Of a stretch of DNA of 64,000 nucleotides, positions 61,626 to 64,000 are shown piece after piece. Position 1 is the stretch's first letter; each line of letters starts with the position of its first letter. The stretch lies in contig NZ_LFIP02000001.1 in the NCBI RefSeq assembly GCF_001189235.2, positions 682,001 through 746,000 of the forward strand, given 5' to 3'. The position numbers were made by a program, and so were the translations under genes. The DNA comes from Bradyrhizobium embrapense. Lineage in GTDB: Bacteria > Pseudomonadota > Alphaproteobacteria > Rhizobiales > Xanthobacteraceae. The notes under the pieces were generated by a model. The model worked only from the letters and a program-made list of their open reading frames with translations, was not told the origin of the DNA and ran no database searches.

Positions 61626-62843
61626 ATGACCATTTCCGAAGCCACCAAACTCTCCCCGGCGCGCCCTGTCTCAGTGCGCCCCCTGATCTGGATCGGCGCC
61701 ATCACCACCGGCACCGTCGTCACCAACCTGTTTGCCCCGCAAATCCTGGTCGGGCTGATGAGCCGATCGCTCGACATGACCGCGCTGCAGGCCGGCCTGA
61801 TCTCGACGCTGACCCTGCTCGGCTACGCGCTCGGGCTGTTGCTGCTGGTGCCGCTGGTCGATCTCGTCGAGAACAAGCGGCTGATCCTGCGGACCCTCGG
61901 CTGCGCGATCGTCGCTGCGATCGGCACCGCAATGGCGCCAACGCCGCTGATCTTGCTCGCCGCCACCTTCATTCTCGGCGCATCCTGCGCCGCGATCCAG
62001 ATGGTGGTGCCGCTGGTCGCCTCGATGGTGCCGCCGGAGCGCCGCGGACAGGCGATCGGCGATGTCATGAGCGGCTTGATGATCGGCATCCTGCTATCGC
62101 GGCCGCTGGCGAGCCTGATCGCGGACAGCTGGAACTGGCGCGGCTACTACCTCACTTCGGCCGTCCTGATGACCCTGCTCGGTTGCGCGCTGGCGCGCCA
62201 TCTGCCGACGCTGCAGCCGGCGGCGATGGTCGGCTACGGAGCGCTGCTGCGATCATTCCCGAGATTGCTGCGCGAGGAGCCGGTGCTCCGCGTTCGGTCC
62301 TGGACCGCGGCGCTGGTGATGGCCTCGTTCACCGCGTTCTGGGCGGCTGTCGCGCTGCGGCTGCCGGATGCGCCGTTCGGGCTCGACGCCCAGGGGATCG
62401 CACTGTTCGCGCTGATCGGTGTTGCGGGAGCGGCGGCGACCCCGATCGCCGGCCGCTGGGGCGACAGAGGTTTCGCGCGGCCGTTGCTGATCGTCTCACA
62501 CCTTCTGATCGCCGGCGCGCTCGCGCTGTGCGCCTGGGCTGGCATGATCGAGTCGCGGATCGCTGCCCTTTCGTTGCTTGGCATCGGCGCCGTGCTGCTC
62601 GATTTCGGCATCACCACCGACCAGACGCTCGGCCGCCGCGCCGTCAATCTGTTGCAGCCGGAAGCGCGCGGCCGGATCAATGGTCTGTTCGTGGCGCTGT
62701 TCTTCATCGGCGGCGCGGCCGGTGCGGCGGCAGCGTCCGCGGCGTGGAGTTATGGTGGATGGACGGCCGTCTGTGCGGTGGCTGCCACGTTCGGCGTGCT
62801 TGGGTTCATTACCGACATCGCGACGAAGACGGGCTCGGAATGA
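61626..62843 (+). CDS. MFS efflux transporter, paralogue of the one at 41415
   Basis: A 405-residue major facilitator with about twelve helices. Ile-Ser-Thr-Leu-Thr-Leu-Leu-Gly-Tyr-Ala-Leu-Gly-Leu-Leu-Leu-Leu-Val-Pro-Leu-Val-Asp-Leu closely parallels the corresponding segment of the transporter at 41415, and later segments (Leu-Gly-Arg-Arg ... Gly-Leu-Phe-Val-Ala-Leu-Phe-Phe-Ile-Gly) fit the same subgroup. It is probably an exporter of a small metabolite or drug. Controlled, by position, by the divergent LysR regulator. Confidence 0.85.
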   Translation: MTISEATKLSPARPVSVRPLIWIGAITTGTVVTNLFAPQILVGLMSRSLDMTALQAGLISTLTLLGYALGLLLLVPLVDLVENKRLILRTLGCAIVAAIGTAMAPTPLILLAATFILGASCAAIQMVVPLVASMVPPERRGQAIGDVMSGLMIGILLSRPLASLIADSWNWRGYYLTSAVLMTLLGCALARHLPTLQPAAMVGYGALLRSFPRLLREEPVLRVRSWTAALVMASFTAFWAAVALRLPDAPFGLDAQGIALFALIGVAGAAATPIAGRWGDRGFARPLLIVSHLLIAGALALCAWAGMIESRIAALSLLGIGAVLLDFGITTDQTLGRRAVNLLQPEARGRINGLFVALFFIGGAAGAAAASAAWSYGGWTAVCAVAATFGVLGFITDIATKTGSE

Positions 62844-62848
62844 CCAAC

Positions 62849-64000
62849 TTAGGAGGCGCGTTGCGCGAGCCACCTCAACGCGCCCTTCCCGGCCGCGACA
62901 CCGGTCGCGAACGACGCCTGCAACAGATAGCCGCCGGTCGGCGCTTCCCAGTCGAGCATCTCGCCGGCGGCGAAGACACCGGGCAACTTGCGCAGCATGA
63001 AATGCGTATCCAGCTCGCTGAACGCGATCCCGCCCGCGGTCGAGATCGCGCGATCGATCGGCGCGATGCCCGTAAGCTGCACCGGAATCGCATTGATCAG
63101 CTGCGCAAGCTCTGCCGGCGAGAACGATGCCAGTGGCCGGCCAGACGCTATCGCTGCCTCCTGCATCAGGCCGATGCCGACCGGAGAGAGCTGCGCTGCC
63201 TTGCGCAGGAAATTCGCGAGCGACTGCTTGCCGCGCGTGCCGGACAGGCGGGTGGTCAGCGCGGCGGCGTCGAGGTCCGGCCGCAGCGCGATCGTCAGCG
63301 TTGCCTGCCCGATACCGAGCACCGCCTCGCGCAATTCCGCCGACAACGCGTAGATGGCACCGCCTTCGATGCCCGCGCGGGTGACGACGGCCTCGCCGCG
63401 CACCGTGTACGGACCGATGGTCAATGCGATGCCCTTCAGTGGCTGCCCTTCGAAGCGATCACGGAAGACATCCGACCACGCGACCGTGAAGCCGGAATTG
63501 GCCGGTCGCACCGGGGCGACGGCGATGCCCTTCGCTGCAAGGGTCACCGTCCACGTCCCATCGGAGCCGAGCCGCGGCCAGCTTGCGCCGCCGAGCGCAA
63601 GCACCGACGCGTCGGCATTGACCTCGCGGGGACCATCCGGCGTTGCAAACAACAGCCCGCCGCTGTCGTCCCATCCAATCCAGCGATGCCGGAACGCAAA
63701 CCGCACACCCGCGGCATCGAGCCGCCGCAGCCAGGCACGCAGCAGAGGCGATGCCTTGAATACTTTTGGAAACACGCGGCCGCTGGTGCCGATGAAGGTC
63801 GGCTGCCCCAGTGCGGCGCTCCAGGCCCGCAGGGCGTCGGGCGGAAACGCCTCGACCGCGGCCTTGAGGTGCGACATCGCCTCGCGATAGCGCCCGAGGA
63901 AATCCGGCAGCGGTTCGCTGTGCGTGAGATTGAGCCCGCCGCGGCCGGCCATCAGGAATTTGCGCCCGGCCGACGGCATCGCGTCGTAGACGGTGACCTG
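62849..64000 (-). CDS. HI0933/BaiN-type FAD-binding flavoprotein, N-terminus outside the window
   Basis: At least 384 residues are visible; the 5' end of the gene lies past base 64000. The sequence Gly-Arg-Lys-Phe-Leu-Met-Ala-Gly-Arg-Gly-Gly-Leu-Asn-Leu-Thr-His is the signature just after the FAD-binding Rossmann start of the HI0933/TIGR03862 family. The C-terminal part Gly-Gly-Ile-Ala-Phe-Ser-Glu-Leu and Gly-Val-Phe-Ala-Ala-Gly-Glu-Met-Leu-Asp-Trp-Glu-Ala-Pro-Thr-Gly-Gly-Tyr is the typical C-terminus. These flavoproteins are putative reductases, related to BaiN of bile-acid metabolism. It is convergent with the MFS gene, ending six bases away. Confidence 0.88.
   Translation of the reverse strand, partial: QVTVYDAMPSAGRKFLMAGRGGLNLTHSEPLPDFLGRYREAMSHLKAAVEAFPPDALRAWSAALGQPTFIGTSGRVFPKVFKASPLLRAWLRRLDAAGVRFAFRHRWIGWDDSGGLLFATPDGPREVNADASVLALGGASWPRLGSDGTWTVTLAAKGIAVAPVRPANSGFTVAWSDVFRDRFEGQPLKGIALTIGPYTVRGEAVVTRAGIEGGAIYALSAELREAVLGIGQATLTIALRPDLDAAALTTRLSGTRGKQSLANFLRKAAQLSPVGIGLMQEAAIASGRPLASFSPAELAQLINAIPVQLTGIAPIDRAISTAGGIAFSELDTHFMLRKLPGVFAAGEMLDWEAPTGGYLLQASFATGVAAGKGALRWLAQRAS

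Overview
The window is GC-rich alphaproteobacterial chromosome, most likely Bradyrhizobium or a close relative. The evidence is the codon bias, several small rhizobial protein families, a rhizobia-type serine recombinase, and intergenic GTCATTGCGAG...CTCGCAATGAC palindromes of the kind scattered through Bradyrhizobium genomes. No rRNA, tRNA, CRISPR array or insertion sequence was recognised. Names rest on motif reading only.

Positions 1-6939 hold a divergent uptake and activation locus. A porin, a GPH-type MFS symporter and a beta-lactamase-fold hydrolase run leftward. A CoA ligase and a double-headed TetR protein with two helix-turn-helix domains run rightward. Positions 7363-19400 are a patchwork of small genes: S1/P1-type nuclease, DEDDh exonuclease, many short rhizobial proteins (zinc ribbons, membrane miniproteins, a lipoprotein), a large serine recombinase directly abutting a YedK/SRAP gene, a secreted thermonuclease-like protein and DNA polymerase IV.

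Positions 19719-35056 form an acyl-CoA catabolic cluster: a TetR regulator, four crotonase-fold proteins, two acyl-CoA synthetases, a thiolase-fold protein with its DUF35 zinc-ribbon partner, a two-subunit biotin-dependent acyl-CoA carboxylase, an ABC solute-binding protein and an HSDL2-like dehydrogenase. Three copies of the palindrome ATTCTAAC-N4-GTTAGAAT sit in front of its transcription units, which points to one TetR-type regulon. The thiolase-fold protein lacks the nucleophilic cysteine, so with DUF35 it looks more like an Ltp2-type retro-aldolase. The substrate is unknown; a branched or isoprenoid-like acid would fit.

An AlpA-like protein and a P4-type tyrosine integrase (36271-37777) lie against the 3' end of guaA. 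This marks the probable edge of a genomic island that would include the material to the left.

From guaA to the right end the content looks like core chromosome: guaA, rsmB and guaB, small enzymes and transporters, a ppx/gppA-rlmE pair, an orphan molybdopterin dehydrogenase large subunit, a YaiI-like protein with an ABC-F ATPase, a D-threonine-aldolase-like PLP enzyme, a LysR/MFS divergon and a truncated HI0933-type flavoprotein. This part carries the palindromic repeats.
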